Assembly: GCF_900155865.1 (NCBI RefSeq)
Contig: NZ_LT707006.1
Span: 3,450,577 to 3,514,576, forward strand
Direction of reading: 5' to 3'
From: Bacteroides bouchesdurhonensis
GTDB taxonomy: Bacteria; Bacteroidota; Bacteroidia; Bacteroidales; Bacteroidaceae
DNA length: 64,000 bases
Of the stretch, positions 43,133 to 51,465 are shown piece by piece; the stretch's first letter is position 1, and every line of letters starts with the position of its first letter. Under the pieces are notes generated by a model. It had not been told where the DNA came from. It did not search any database and saw only the letters and a program-made list of their open reading frames with translations. The translations under genes and the position numbers were made by a program.

Positions 43133-43900
43133 ATGAAAACGCAGCAGGAACTTTGCGATATACTCGGTTTCATCGCCGAATACGCCACCTATCAGCTCGG
43201 CTCGGGGGTTCACACCTCGCGGGCGGTCCGCAATTCACGCCGGATCGGCGAAGCGCTGGGCGTGGACGTTCAGTTGTCGAGTTTCCAAAAGAGTACGATA
43301 CTGACTGTGCTCGACCTCGGGAGCGGCGAGTCCGCAACCCGTGTGGTGGCAATCCCGTCGCTCCCCATCAGTTTCGAGCGGAACTCTGATTTGAGTGCCT
43401 TGAGCTGGGACGCATTGGACGAGGGCCTCTCGCTCGACGAAATCCGCAGCCGTTACCGGACGCTGGTTGACAAACCGCGCATGGACCCGATCTTCACGCT
43501 CGTGTTCGTCGGACTGGCCAACGCCTCGTTCTGCAAGCTCTTCGGCGGCGACTGGACGGCCGTGGGCATCGTCTTCACGGCGACACTCGTGGGCTTCGCC
43601 GTCAAACAGCGCATGCAGGCTCACGCAGTCAATCACTTTCTCGTCTTCGCCTGCTCGGCTTTCGTCGCGTCACTCTGCGCCACGGCCGCCTTGCGTTTCG
43701 ACTGCACAGCCGAGATCACTTTGGCCACCAGTCCGCTGTTTCTCGTGCCGGGCGTGCCGCTCATCAACGGGGTCATCGACATCATGGAAGGACACGTCCT
43801 TATGGGTGTCAGCCGGCTGGTCAACGCCATGCTGCTGATCGTCTGCATCGCCGTCGGTTTGTCGGCCACTTTGTTAATGGTTAAAGATTCGCTGCTATGA
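43133..43900 (+). CDS. ThrE-like exporter, N-terminal half (DUF1212)
   Basis: A 255-residue protein. The ATG at 43133, 14 bases after btuD, gives MKTQQELCDILGFIAEYATY. A cytoplasmic start of about 115 residues (LGSGVHTSRAVRNSRRIGEALG, VVAIPSLPISFE) leads into five membrane helices (IFTLVFVGLANASFCKLFGG, GIVFTATLVGFAV, SPLFLVPGVPLINGVID). This is the DUF1212 half of the threonine/serine exporter ThrE. The other half is the next gene. Its place in a B12 locus is unusual; threonine gives the aminopropanol arm of B12, but a link is speculation. Confidence 0.85.
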   Translation: MKTQQELCDILGFIAEYATYQLGSGVHTSRAVRNSRRIGEALGVDVQLSSFQKSTILTVLDLGSGESATRVVAIPSLPISFERNSDLSALSWDALDEGLSLDEIRSRYRTLVDKPRMDPIFTLVFVGLANASFCKLFGGDWTAVGIVFTATLVGFAVKQRMQAHAVNHFLVFACSAFVASLCATAALRFDCTAEITLATSPLFLVPGVPLINGVIDIMEGHVLMGVSRLVNAMLLIVCIAVGLSATLLMVKDSLL

Positions 43901-44397
43901 TCGTGACGGATATTCTGCTCGACGGACTCTTCGCCGCTGTCGCCGCCATCGGATTCGGGGCCATCTCCGATCCGCCGATGCGAGCCTTTCCACGCATCGC
44001 CCTGCTTGCCGCCATAGGCCACGCCTTGCGTTTCACGCTGATGCACTGTTCCGCACTGGATATCGCCACCGCATCGCTTTTCGCGGCCTTTGCAATCGGT
44101 ATGGGCAGCCTATGGCTCGGCCGCGGTGTCCGCTGCCCGATGACCTGTCTCTACATCCCGGCTCTGCTGCCGATGGTGCCGGGCATCTACGCCTACAAGA
44201 CGGTTTTCTCGCTCATCATGTTCCTCCAGTCGCTCGATCGGGCTGACGAAGGGATGCGCTACATGCAGCAGTTTTTTCTCAATGCCACCGTATCGCTGAG
44301 TGTCATTGCGCTGCTTGCCGCCGGTGCCACGCTGCCGATATTCATCTTCAAGCGCCGGGCCTTCTCTATGACCCGACGCACACGAAAAAATAGTTAG
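43897..44397 (+). CDS. ThrE-like exporter, C-terminal half (DUF3815)
   Basis: A 166-residue membrane protein with four to five helices (LFAAVAAIGFGAISDPP, IALLAAIGHALRFTLMH, CLYIPALLPMVPGIYAYKT, ATVSLSVIALLAAGATLPIF). PALLPMVPGIYAYK is the marker of the DUF3815/ThrE second half. It overlaps the first half by 4 bases, so the two make one complex. Transport of a threonine-like or other small molecule across the inner membrane is expected from the family. Confidence 0.85.
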   Translation: MIVTDILLDGLFAAVAAIGFGAISDPPMRAFPRIALLAAIGHALRFTLMHCSALDIATASLFAAFAIGMGSLWLGRGVRCPMTCLYIPALLPMVPGIYAYKTVFSLIMFLQSLDRADEGMRYMQQFFLNATVSLSVIALLAAGATLPIFIFKRRAFSMTRRTRKNS

Positions 44398-44400
44398 GTT

Positions 44401-45138
44401 ATGGAAATTTTTTGGAACACGATCGCGGCCTACAATGCCGCAACCTGGCCTGCGCAGATTGTCTTTACGGGCATTGCAACCCTGCTGCTTCTGTTGCTCT
44501 GCCTGCGGCCGACAAACACTGTGCGCATCGCCATGAAGAGTTTCATGGCGATGCTCAACTTTTGGATTGCCGGAGTCTATTACATGATCTATTGCCGACC
44601 GCGCGAATATCACGGCATGTTAGCACTCTTCTGGGCCATCATGGGTGGAATCTGGATTTATGACCTGCTGGTGAAACACGCCTCGCTCGAACGCACCGGC
44701 CAGCACAACGCATTCGCTGTCCTGCTCCTTGCCATGCCGTTGATATATCCCCTCTGCTCGCTGGCGCTGGGCCACGAATTCCCCATGATGACCTCGCCCG
44801 TCATGCCCTGTTCGGTGGCGGTTTTCACCATTGGACTGATGCTCGCCTTCTCGGAGCAGGTCAATATCGTGCTGGCCATGTTCCTCTGCCACTGGGCGCT
44901 GATCGGACTGTCGAAAGTCTACTTCTTCGGCATACCCGAAGACTACCTGCTGGCGTGCAGTACCGTACCTGCACTCTACATCTTCTTTCGGGAGTATGTC
45001 CGAAGCAACGCCGACCGGCCGACGAAACCCTCGGCCCACGTACTCGATGCACTGCTCATTGCGCTGAGTCTGGTCGTCGGCATCTTCTTTACCGTCACGC
45101 TCCTGCACCAACTCGACCTATTCACCCAAATCATCTGA
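44401..45138 (+). CDS. Polytopic membrane protein, DUF6064-like
   Basis: A 245-residue protein with about eight membrane helices. It begins MEIFWNTIAAYNAATWPAQI, a wording I associate with the DUF6064 family, and contains MLNFWIAGVYYMIYC and ALIGLSKVYFFGIPEDY. The gene starts 3 bases after the ThrE pair and shares its GC-rich codon use, which differs from the genes after 45150, so the three came as a block. Its function is unknown; the constant company of transport genes suggests a transporter part or accessory. Confidence 0.7.
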   Translation: MEIFWNTIAAYNAATWPAQIVFTGIATLLLLLLCLRPTNTVRIAMKSFMAMLNFWIAGVYYMIYCRPREYHGMLALFWAIMGGIWIYDLLVKHASLERTGQHNAFAVLLLAMPLIYPLCSLALGHEFPMMTSPVMPCSVAVFTIGLMLAFSEQVNIVLAMFLCHWALIGLSKVYFFGIPEDYLLACSTVPALYIFFREYVRSNADRPTKPSAHVLDALLIALSLVVGIFFTVTLLHQLDLFTQII

Positions 45139-45219
45139 TTTATACGCGCATGCTCAAACAAATATTTTACCATTGCAATGGACTCGAGCCGATAAACCGG
45201 CACATAACTCGATATTACC

Positions 45220-45353
45220 TTTATAGCCCTTTTCTCGATTTACCGGTTCTGCTGACGAAGGAGATGCGCCTGAGCGGCTGTATAGAACGGCTGTTCCGAA
45301 ATAATTGCGTGAAGTTCGACACTACAATAGGATTCATTAAAGTGAAGCAATGA
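45220..45353 (+). pseudogene. Remnant of a second btuD 3' end
   Basis: The last 30 or so codons before 45353 read TKEMRLSGCIERLFRNNCVK and FDTTIGFIKVKQ. This is close to the C-terminus of BtuD at 43118 (TEEMRRSGCIERLFRNKCVT, FDTATGVVKVR). There is no ATPase upstream of it in this frame; an ATG at 45150 gives only a 67-codon frame. The stop overlaps the start of the next gene (ATGA), as in a native operon. The likely history is that a btuD directly preceded the DUF2284 gene and was later replaced or split by the block that now includes btuD and the ThrE genes. Confidence 0.75.
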
Positions 45354-45946
45354 CTGAAAAATATATCATAGAGAATTTCACGGCAGGCATCGGCGTGGAT
45401 GAATATATTTCACGTTTCCGGGATGAGAAACGGTTTGTCGAGTTTTGCAGGCAATGCCCTAATTACGGTAACAGTTGGGGATGTCCGCCGTTTGATTTCG
45501 ATACCGGAGAATTTCTGCGCCAGTACAAGTATGCCTATCTTATGGCTACCAAAATTATTCCTATCGAAAAAGGCATCCCGATAGACAAATCACAAGAGTT
45601 AATCAGACCAGAACGAATCAGGATAGAAAAAGAGTTGCTGGAACTGGAGCACAGATACGGAGGCAGGGCATTCGCCTATGTAGGAAAATGCCTATACTGT
45701 CCAGATTCCGAATGCGCCCGCAAATGCAACCGTCCTTGCCTGCATCCGGACAAAGTACGTCCCTCGCTTGAAGCATTCGGATTCGATATAGCACGTACCC
45801 TCTCGGAACTTTTCGGGATAGAACTGCTTTGGGGAAAGAATGATATTTTACCAGAATATCTTGTGCTCGTAAGCGGATTATTTCATAACTCGACAGAAAA
45901 TATTATCAGTCATACGAAGCGTAATCCGGATTCAGGAAACCTATAA
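45350..45946 (+). CDS. DUF2284 predicted metal-binding protein
   Basis: A 198-residue cytoplasmic protein with a cysteine-rich pattern: CRQCPNYGNSWGCPPFDF near residue 30 and CLYCPDSECARKCNRPCLHP near residue 112. This is the DUF2284 signature, thought to bind metal or an iron-sulfur cluster. It is often encoded close to cobalamin or cobalt genes in anaerobes and may act on corrinoids after uptake, but the reaction is unknown. It is the last gene of the B12 block, followed by a bidirectional terminator. Confidence 0.85.
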   Translation: MTEKYIIENFTAGIGVDEYISRFRDEKRFVEFCRQCPNYGNSWGCPPFDFDTGEFLRQYKYAYLMATKIIPIEKGIPIDKSQELIRPERIRIEKELLELEHRYGGRAFAYVGKCLYCPDSECARKCNRPCLHPDKVRPSLEAFGFDIARTLSELFGIELLWGKNDILPEYLVLVSGLFHNSTENIISHTKRNPDSGNL

Positions 45947-45990
45947 TCTTATTACTCTCATTGATAACGTTATGATAGCCATTCACAAAA

Positions 45991-46026
45991 AAGTCCCTGC
46001 AATCCGGATTATAGATTGAGGGACTT
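45991..46026. terminator. Bidirectional terminator between the B12 locus and the OmpA gene
   Basis: AAGTCCCT (45991-45998) and AGGGACTT (46019-46026) pair. On the minus strand the stem is followed by TTTT, so it mainly ends the leftward OmpA-type gene; the rightward locus ends at the same place. Confidence 0.7.
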
Positions 46027-46046
46027 GATGAAAGTTAATGTAAAAA

Positions 46047-47447
46047 CTAAAAGAATAACTCCACTTTCGTATGCCTGTTGGCTTCGACCGGCACATGGTC
46101 AGCTATGCCGCCCCTGCTTACCTTGACGATGCGTTCGATCGGTATGCCACGCTTTTCTAATTCTGCAACGATATGATCCGCTCTCAATGTGCTTAATGAA
46201 CCATTAAGCACGGGAGTTCCAGTCGAACTGTCGGCCGCGCCGGTCACTTTCACGGATAATCCGTATTTCTTGGCCACGCGAGCCAGTTCATCAAGGTTAA
46301 GCATTTGGGAAGCATCCGTCAGGTGCGCCGTATTGAGGTTAAAAAAGAAATAGACAGGCGACCCGATGCAATTTCCGGCTTGTATGAGTTCCGTCTTTTC
46401 AGAAACGATTATGCCCGGTTGTTCGGAATCATCTCCGTTGTTGCCATATATAATACTTGCAGAATCAAGTGGCGAGATTCCATCCCAATGCCGGTTTTTC
46501 AATCTTGCCCGAAGTGAGTTCAATCCGCTGTAATTATTTCTGGGATAACCTTGACGGCGGTCGGTCTCATCGTCATTAACCAGATGACCGTACTTGTCAA
46601 GCAAGCCTTCTATTTCCAGAATTTTCAACAATTCTGCGAGCGTCCGTCGGTTGCGGTCGTACCAGTCTTTATAACGCTTGTTTTCTCCGGACAAGACATT
46701 GGCATAATCCACGAGCCACTCATTCTGACGAATGTAAGGTGTTGCATCAACCGCGCGTTTCCAACCGACCTTTCCGAGATGAAACGTGAAACCGGCGGTC
46801 AGCGATACCATGTGGTCGCCGAGGCGGTTCGGGCGTCCGTAACCATCGAAGTCCTGAAAGGTGGTCGTGCCGGAGAGTTCCAACATGGCACTTACTCGTT
46901 TGGAAATCCGATATTCTCCCTGTACGCCATACGAAACAGCAAAGGGATTATTCCCGTTAGAAGCATTGTGCAACAGGCCGACACCGGCAAAGGGAGCAAG
47001 ATTCCAGCGTACCTGTTCTTGCCGGGCATATCTGCGGCCAAGGACATTCCACAGCAGATCCGCATGGATATGGTGGTATTCCTGATTGGACAATGTTCCA
47101 TCTTTGAACTGCACACCGCTGTAATTGATACGTGCACCGACGGACGGAGTGAACCATTTTCCGACTGCGAAACTGTACGAGGGTTTCAAGCGTCCGAAGA
47201 GGTCTTCGCAGCCGAGAGGTGTGCCGAGAAAGGCGGACGTACCCCCGGCAATGCTGACAAACCAGTTGCCAGTCCGGGATGCCGGAAGTACCACTCCGTC
47301 AAGATAGACGGGCTGTATCGGTTGCCGTTCCTCCGAGACATTATAGTACGGTGTATGTTGTACAGTATCCACCTGTACGGGTTGTACACTTGCCTGCGCC
47401 TGCAACGTGCAAAGCACGGCCAATATAAAAAAGATCTGTTTCGTCAT
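46047..47447 (-). CDS. OmpA-family outer-membrane protein
   Basis: A 466-residue protein with a signal peptide (MTKQIFFILAVLCTLQAQA). Residues 50-230 look like a beta-barrel (WFVSIAGGTSAFLGTPLG, RINYSGVQFKDGTLSN, MLELSGTTTFQDFDGYG, MVSLTAGFTFHLGKVGW). The C-terminal 110 residues are an OmpA-like peptidoglycan-binding domain (FFNLNTAHLTDASQMLNLDELA, VTGAADSSTGTPVLNGSLSTLRA, VPVEANRHTKVELFF). It links the outer membrane to the wall. Its site next to the relaxase gene suggests element cargo used in mating-pair formation or surface change; this is inference. Confidence 0.85.
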   Translation of the reverse strand: MTKQIFFILAVLCTLQAQASVQPVQVDTVQHTPYYNVSEERQPIQPVYLDGVVLPASRTGNWFVSIAGGTSAFLGTPLGCEDLFGRLKPSYSFAVGKWFTPSVGARINYSGVQFKDGTLSNQEYHHIHADLLWNVLGRRYARQEQVRWNLAPFAGVGLLHNASNGNNPFAVSYGVQGEYRISKRVSAMLELSGTTTFQDFDGYGRPNRLGDHMVSLTAGFTFHLGKVGWKRAVDATPYIRQNEWLVDYANVLSGENKRYKDWYDRNRRTLAELLKILEIEGLLDKYGHLVNDDETDRRQGYPRNNYSGLNSLRARLKNRHWDGISPLDSASIIYGNNGDDSEQPGIIVSEKTELIQAGNCIGSPVYFFFNLNTAHLTDASQMLNLDELARVAKKYGLSVKVTGAADSSTGTPVLNGSLSTLRADHIVAELEKRGIPIERIVKVSRGGIADHVPVEANRHTKVELFF

Positions 47448-47501
47448 ATTCCAATGATATTATTCGTTATACTTTTTGATTTGTAATAAGGCGTACGCCA
47501 C

Positions 47502-48959
47502 TTACCGTTTGGGTTTCTTGCCAATGGCCGGGCGCATCATGCGGCTCGCCATCCTCATGCAGCGGAGTGCCCATGCACGGTTGTCCTCGTCCTCGTCGCG
47601 TCCCCATTTCAGGTCGCTGCCGCCACCTCCGCCGCCACGAGTTTCGGCAAAAGTGGTGGCATCATCGACCATACCGAGAAACAGCATCGTCGCGCAGTGC
47701 ATCACGTCTGTACCTTGTTCCGCTATGGACTGGACGAGCGAGCCGTCGAACAGTTGCCGTTCCGCCACGTCCATCTGTGCCGATACGTTCCTATACTCGC
47801 CGACCACATTTTCCAGCAGGACATCCTTGAGCAACGTGTCCACTTTGGAATGTACATCATGGGAGTATTTGTAGGCTTCCTCCTTGAGTTCCCCGGTACG
47901 TTCCTCAATGGCATCCATGTTCTCTTTCAGCTCGGCAAGCTGCCGGTCAGCCGTCTGTAACTTCTCCTGCTTATCTGCCAGTTGCCTGTTGATTCCGGCC
48001 AGTTCTTTTTCCAGACTTTTCACTTGTGCGGCTAATTGTTCAGCATCACCCTTGTTCGCTTTCAAATCCTGTTCGGCTGCCGATAGCAGGGCCTCTTTTT
48101 CGGCTTTCGACTTCTCAAGGTTATCGACCATTGTCGTAAGCCCCTTGACCCTGCGCTCTGCCAGACGGATGTCCGATTGGAGGTCAGCCAGAACTTTTTG
48201 ATGACGGCTGATATTTTCCTCGATGGTCGTACATTCTTCCGATAGCATACGGCGGTATTCTTCGGTAGTCCTGTGCCGTGCGCCTGTTTCGGATATGCTT
48301 GTTCCTCTCGACATTCCCCACCTTGTATTGACTTCGGTGAAAAAGTCGGTATGAAGCTGTTTCATCCTTGCGCTGTATTCAAACTTGTCCTTACCGGCGA
48401 ATATTTCCTTGTACGCAAAGCGACCGTCTTTGATTGGCAGGAGCGTACAGTGGACGTGCGGATTCAATTCGTCAAGGTGTACGATGAATGCGGCGATGTT
48501 CTGCTCGCCATATTTGCCACTCACGAATGAATAGACGTCTTTCGCCCAGCGTTCAATATCGCTTTCTCTTTTGATATGGATATTGTCCGCATCTTTCTCG
48601 AAATCCACTTTCTGCGTGCCGAATGCGAGTTCGTGCATCCGCTTACGGGAACCGCCGAAAATGAAGTTCACCACCGTGCGGTACTTCGGTTCTGCCAGTC
48701 CTTCGTTGGGGTCTTTGATTCCACGCCTCTCCAATATGTCCGCCATCCGTTCGGGAATGTTGCGGCTCGTGTCGATGGGACGTACCTTGCCTCCGGGTGC
48801 AATCTCGAAGTTCAGGTGTTTGCGTGTGGGGTCGTAATTCCCCTTATTCATAGCGTACTTTTCCGCCCTTTCACTGCGATCACGCAAGTGTTCGTTACTT
48901 TGGGCTGTGGTGATGCCTTTCGACACCTTCACATCAAGTACCTGTTTTTGATCTGCCAT
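47502..48959 (-). CDS. MobV-family relaxase
   Basis: A 485-residue relaxase of the Pre/Mob (MobV) family. The histidine-rich motif is present as FIVHLDELNPHVHCTLLPI near residue 160, and the N-terminal motif with HLRDRSERAEKYAMNKGNYD near residue 24. The second half is a long coiled coil (residues about 250-400) and a Gly-rich, basic tail (GGGGGGSDLKWGRDEDED). It nicks the element at its oriT and leads the strand into the recipient. A possible oriT lies in the 220-bp gap upstream. The partner gene at 49178 is in the same direction. Confidence 0.93.
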   Translation of the reverse strand: MADQKQVLDVKVSKGITTAQSNEHLRDRSERAEKYAMNKGNYDPTRKHLNFEIAPGGKVRPIDTSRNIPERMADILERRGIKDPNEGLAEPKYRTVVNFIFGGSRKRMHELAFGTQKVDFEKDADNIHIKRESDIERWAKDVYSFVSGKYGEQNIAAFIVHLDELNPHVHCTLLPIKDGRFAYKEIFAGKDKFEYSARMKQLHTDFFTEVNTRWGMSRGTSISETGARHRTTEEYRRMLSEECTTIEENISRHQKVLADLQSDIRLAERRVKGLTTMVDNLEKSKAEKEALLSAAEQDLKANKGDAEQLAAQVKSLEKELAGINRQLADKQEKLQTADRQLAELKENMDAIEERTGELKEEAYKYSHDVHSKVDTLLKDVLLENVVGEYRNVSAQMDVAERQLFDGSLVQSIAEQGTDVMHCATMLFLGMVDDATTFAETRGGGGGGSDLKWGRDEDEDNRAWALRCMRMASRMMRPAIGKKPKR

Positions 48960-49049
48960 ACTCTTTTCGTGTTGTTTCGGACAATCCGTCCTGTCCCAGC
49001 TTGCTGCTTGCCCGGACAGCCTCCCGACGGTCGATAGACGGTCGGGGTA

Positions 49050-49170
49050 TTAGGCTCCCCCTTCCCTTTGTTTCGTGGCAGACGGGCAAGCCCGTGTGCC
49101 TCCTATAACCGGCAGGATGACCGTTAAGGGATGGAGGCGGATTGTTCGCGTTATACAATCTGTTTTCGAC
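49050..49170. other. Possible oriT region
   Basis: The gap between the relaxase and its accessory gene holds a perfect hairpin, ACGGGC-AA-GCCCGT (49082-49095), followed by GTGCCTCCTATAACCGG. MobV oriTs usually lie directly upstream of the mob gene and have an inverted repeat beside the nick. The exact nick site cannot be read by eye. Confidence 0.4.
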
Positions 49171-49177
49171 TCCCGGT

Positions 49178-50029
49178 TCAATCCACCATCGCCTGTGCCT
49201 TCGCCAGAAGCGATAAAAAGGGTTTGCGAAGCGATTTGAGGCGTTCTTGGTCTTCGTCCATGTCGAAGTCCGTCACTGATGCCTCGGTGTCGAGAATCAG
49301 CCCGGCGAGGTCTTTGGCGGACTCGATGAAAGCTGCCCATTCTTCGCCGAGGTCAAGCCGGAAGAAATCCACAAGCGGCGAACTGTCATCGAATCTCGAC
49401 TTGTGCAGGATTTTTTGCAGGGCGGCGTGGGCGATGCAGCACAGGGCTGTTTCACGATGTTCCGTGACCAAAGTGCCGGAATGTGCGGAGGTCGTGATGG
49501 AATGGGTGTCCGAACAGTGTCCGGCGTCACGGTCGGCAATTTCAGCCTTTGCCAGACTTACGAGTTGTCCACACATTACGCCAGTTTCGGCAGCGGTCGT
49601 TTTGCCGATTACCCAATCGGACAATACCTCACGGAGCTGTCCGGCAAAGTCCGGCTGCTCCTGTGCATCGCGGGGCTGTGCTGCCTGACCGGATTGTACG
49701 GTCATGGTAATGACCACGCTTTTGGGAAGCTGGATGCGGGTCAGCAAGCCGAATGCCTCCATTGCACTCAAAAAAGAACGGACGGTAGCCCTGTGCCAAT
49801 GCCACTCCGATGCGAGGTCGGAAACGGTCAGGTAGCACTGGTTGGGTTGCAGCACGTAGTCCTTCTTTCTTAAAAACGGGGAAACGAAACCTGCCAGTGA
49901 TTTGTCCAACAGGTCACAGTACGCTTCGGTGCGTGTCTTGCGTTCATCCCCTTTCTCCTTGAGATATTCGAATACCTCCCTGTCTGCCAATATGGAAACA
50001 GGTATCTTTTGGTTATTTTTCATTTTCAT
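49178..50029 (-). CDS. Winged-helix mobilization or replication accessory protein
   Basis: A 283-residue protein. Residues 50-105 form a winged helix (CYLTVSDLASEWHWHRATVRSF is the recognition part, followed by MEAFGLLTRIQLPKSVVITM). The rest is helical and acidic. Genes of this size and position, directly upstream of a MobV relaxase in Bacteroidetes elements, are annotated as mobilization or replication-control proteins; I cannot tell which. It overlaps the membrane-protein gene upstream by 17 bases. Confidence 0.65.
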   Translation of the reverse strand: MKMKNNQKIPVSILADREVFEYLKEKGDERKTRTEAYCDLLDKSLAGFVSPFLRKKDYVLQPNQCYLTVSDLASEWHWHRATVRSFLSAMEAFGLLTRIQLPKSVVITMTVQSGQAAQPRDAQEQPDFAGQLREVLSDWVIGKTTAAETGVMCGQLVSLAKAEIADRDAGHCSDTHSITTSAHSGTLVTEHRETALCCIAHAALQKILHKSRFDDSSPLVDFFRLDLGEEWAAFIESAKDLAGLILDTEASVTDFDMDEDQERLKSLRKPFLSLLAKAQAMVD

Positions 50030-50603
50030 TCGGTTTTAATGATTCATATTGTGCGGATATGTCAGTGTTGCCGCTGTCCGCTTCATGCGGCAGATTTGCG
50101 TGATGATTGTCGTGATAGGATTCTGACAGCATTCCGGGATGCTTTGCCCATCCGGAAAGTGTCCCCGTGTCCTTGCATTCGGACATGACCCGAACGGAGG
50201 GATAGAACAGGGCTGCCAGAAGAAGATAGGTAATGGTTATCGCCAAGGTGTACAGATGCGGCACAAAGCCGATGACCAGTGCGACCGATGCGAGTGTGAC
50301 AAATGCACCGGGGCGGTCAAGCAACCTGCGTAACCAGTTGTCCGTCCATCGGAACGAGAACATTGCGGCACAGACACCGGTAGAGAGTAGGATTCCAAAC
50401 TCACCCATATGTCCACAGGCATATACATAATGGAAAAGAAGCAGGCATATCAGCCATACTTGCACATACAGTTTACGGGCGTTGCCGCTTCGTGCCATTG
50501 CCATGTAAAAGGGTGTCATGAACCGCTTGTTGTTCTTGTACAATGACATTGATACCCCGAAAGGTATCGCGCAGAAAATGAGTAGCAGGATATTCAGTAA
50601 CAT
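50013..50603 (-). CDS. Membrane protein of unknown function, 196 aa
   Basis: The ATG at 50603 (MLLNILLLIFCAIPFGVSMS) is chosen because it starts in a membrane helix and overlaps the previous gene by 10 bases; longer frames lack sense. Four to five helices follow (LYVQVWLICLLLFHYVYAC, FGILLSTGVCAAMFSF, AFVTLASVALVIGFVPHLY, ITITYLLLAALFYP). The last 55 residues are hydrophilic with His and Asp (SYHDNHHANLPHEADSGNTD). It is the third gene of a four-gene leftward cluster (52515 to 50013). No family is recognised. Confidence 0.65.
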   Translation of the reverse strand: MLLNILLLIFCAIPFGVSMSLYKNNKRFMTPFYMAMARSGNARKLYVQVWLICLLLFHYVYACGHMGEFGILLSTGVCAAMFSFRWTDNWLRRLLDRPGAFVTLASVALVIGFVPHLYTLAITITYLLLAALFYPSVRVMSECKDTGTLSGWAKHPGMLSESYHDNHHANLPHEADSGNTDISAQYESLKPNENEK

Positions 50604-50995
50604 AAGTAATAGGGCTTTTCGGGTATGGGAGTGGGGCGCACAATGAGTTCCAACTGGACAATACCGTATGTCGCCAGTCGGATAAGGGTTTCGGCATCCT
50701 TGGGCGAAAAGTACATGGCCGATTTCTTGATGCGCTGCTTGAATGTACTGTCTTGCTTTCGGTAGATGGCCAAAGCCTTGTCCAGTTCGTGTTCGGGAAT
50801 AGTCCATGTCGTACCCTCGGCGTGTATGCCGTTCGTCTTGAAGGCACGCAGCACCAATGTACGGGAAACGAGGTAATCGGTGCGGTCGGTTCTTGAGATG
50901 ATATGCTCCTTGTAGAGATTGTCATCGGCAACCTCTATCCACGTCCGGTAGGTGTTGATGCAATAGACCATCTGTCGGTATAAACTTTCTCTCAT
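50594..50995 (-). CDS. Protein of unknown function, 133 aa
   Basis: The ATG at 50995 (MRESLYRQMVYCINTYRTWIE) overlaps the upstream stop as ATGA, so translation is coupled. The protein is soluble and basic, with an HTH-like stretch (DTERTDYLVSRTLVLRAFKT type order: DRTDYLVSRTLVLRAFKTNG) and a helical end (PKDAETLIRLATYGIVQLEL). I do not recognise a family. It lies in the leftward cluster between a lipoprotein-associated gene and a membrane protein. Confidence 0.65.
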   Translation of the reverse strand: MRESLYRQMVYCINTYRTWIEVADDNLYKEHIISRTDRTDYLVSRTLVLRAFKTNGIHAEGTTWTIPEHELDKALAIYRKQDSTFKQRIKKSAMYFSPKDAETLIRLATYGIVQLELIVRPTPIPEKPYYLCY

Positions 50996-51462
50996 ATGAA
51001 ATTCATCAGCACGTCGGACTTGTCTTTCTTGTATTTCAGGAACCCGCTTTTGGAGTGAAGTTCCAAATCGAGGCATAGGTCCCCGTACATCTGCTCCAAA
51101 GAATCATAGATGGTAACAAGGATGCTGTTTACATTACCCTCCGTATCAGTCTTGGCGTTCATCTTGAACATCTGTCCGAAAGCGGGATTCGAGTATGCAC
51201 AAGTGCTATGACCGAATTTTTCCGTCCGCATCGGGATATGGTGGTAAAGCGTGATCAACTCCATGTCGTCCTCGAACATATCCATTACTTCGTCCAGTTC
51301 GTAAGGGGTGCGCAACGGAAACGTAAGCAGCACATAGTCGCCGTAGAACTGCGGTTCTTCCATCGTCGTCACATCGAGCAACTGCGGAAGTTGCAGGGGG
51401 ACGAATGCCATGAAGTCATTATAAAAATGTCGTAACATATTCATATATTTTTCTGTTGTCAT
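50992..51462 (-). CDS. Protein of unknown function, 156 aa
   Basis: A 156-residue acidic protein (MTTEKYMNMLRHFYNDFMAF) that alternates strands and helices (YGDYVLLTFPLRTPYELDEVM, MELITLYHHIPMRTEKFGH, VNSILVTIYDSLEQMYGDL). No domain is recognised. It starts 3 bases after the stop of the lipoprotein gene and overlaps the next gene by 4 bases. The tight packing shows one functional unit of four proteins: lipoprotein, two soluble proteins and a membrane protein. Confidence 0.65.
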   Translation of the reverse strand: MTTEKYMNMLRHFYNDFMAFVPLQLPQLLDVTTMEEPQFYGDYVLLTFPLRTPYELDEVMDMFEDDMELITLYHHIPMRTEKFGHSTCAYSNPAFGQMFKMNAKTDTEGNVNSILVTIYDSLEQMYGDLCLDLELHSKSGFLKYKKDKSDVLMNFI

Positions 51463-51465
51463 ATT

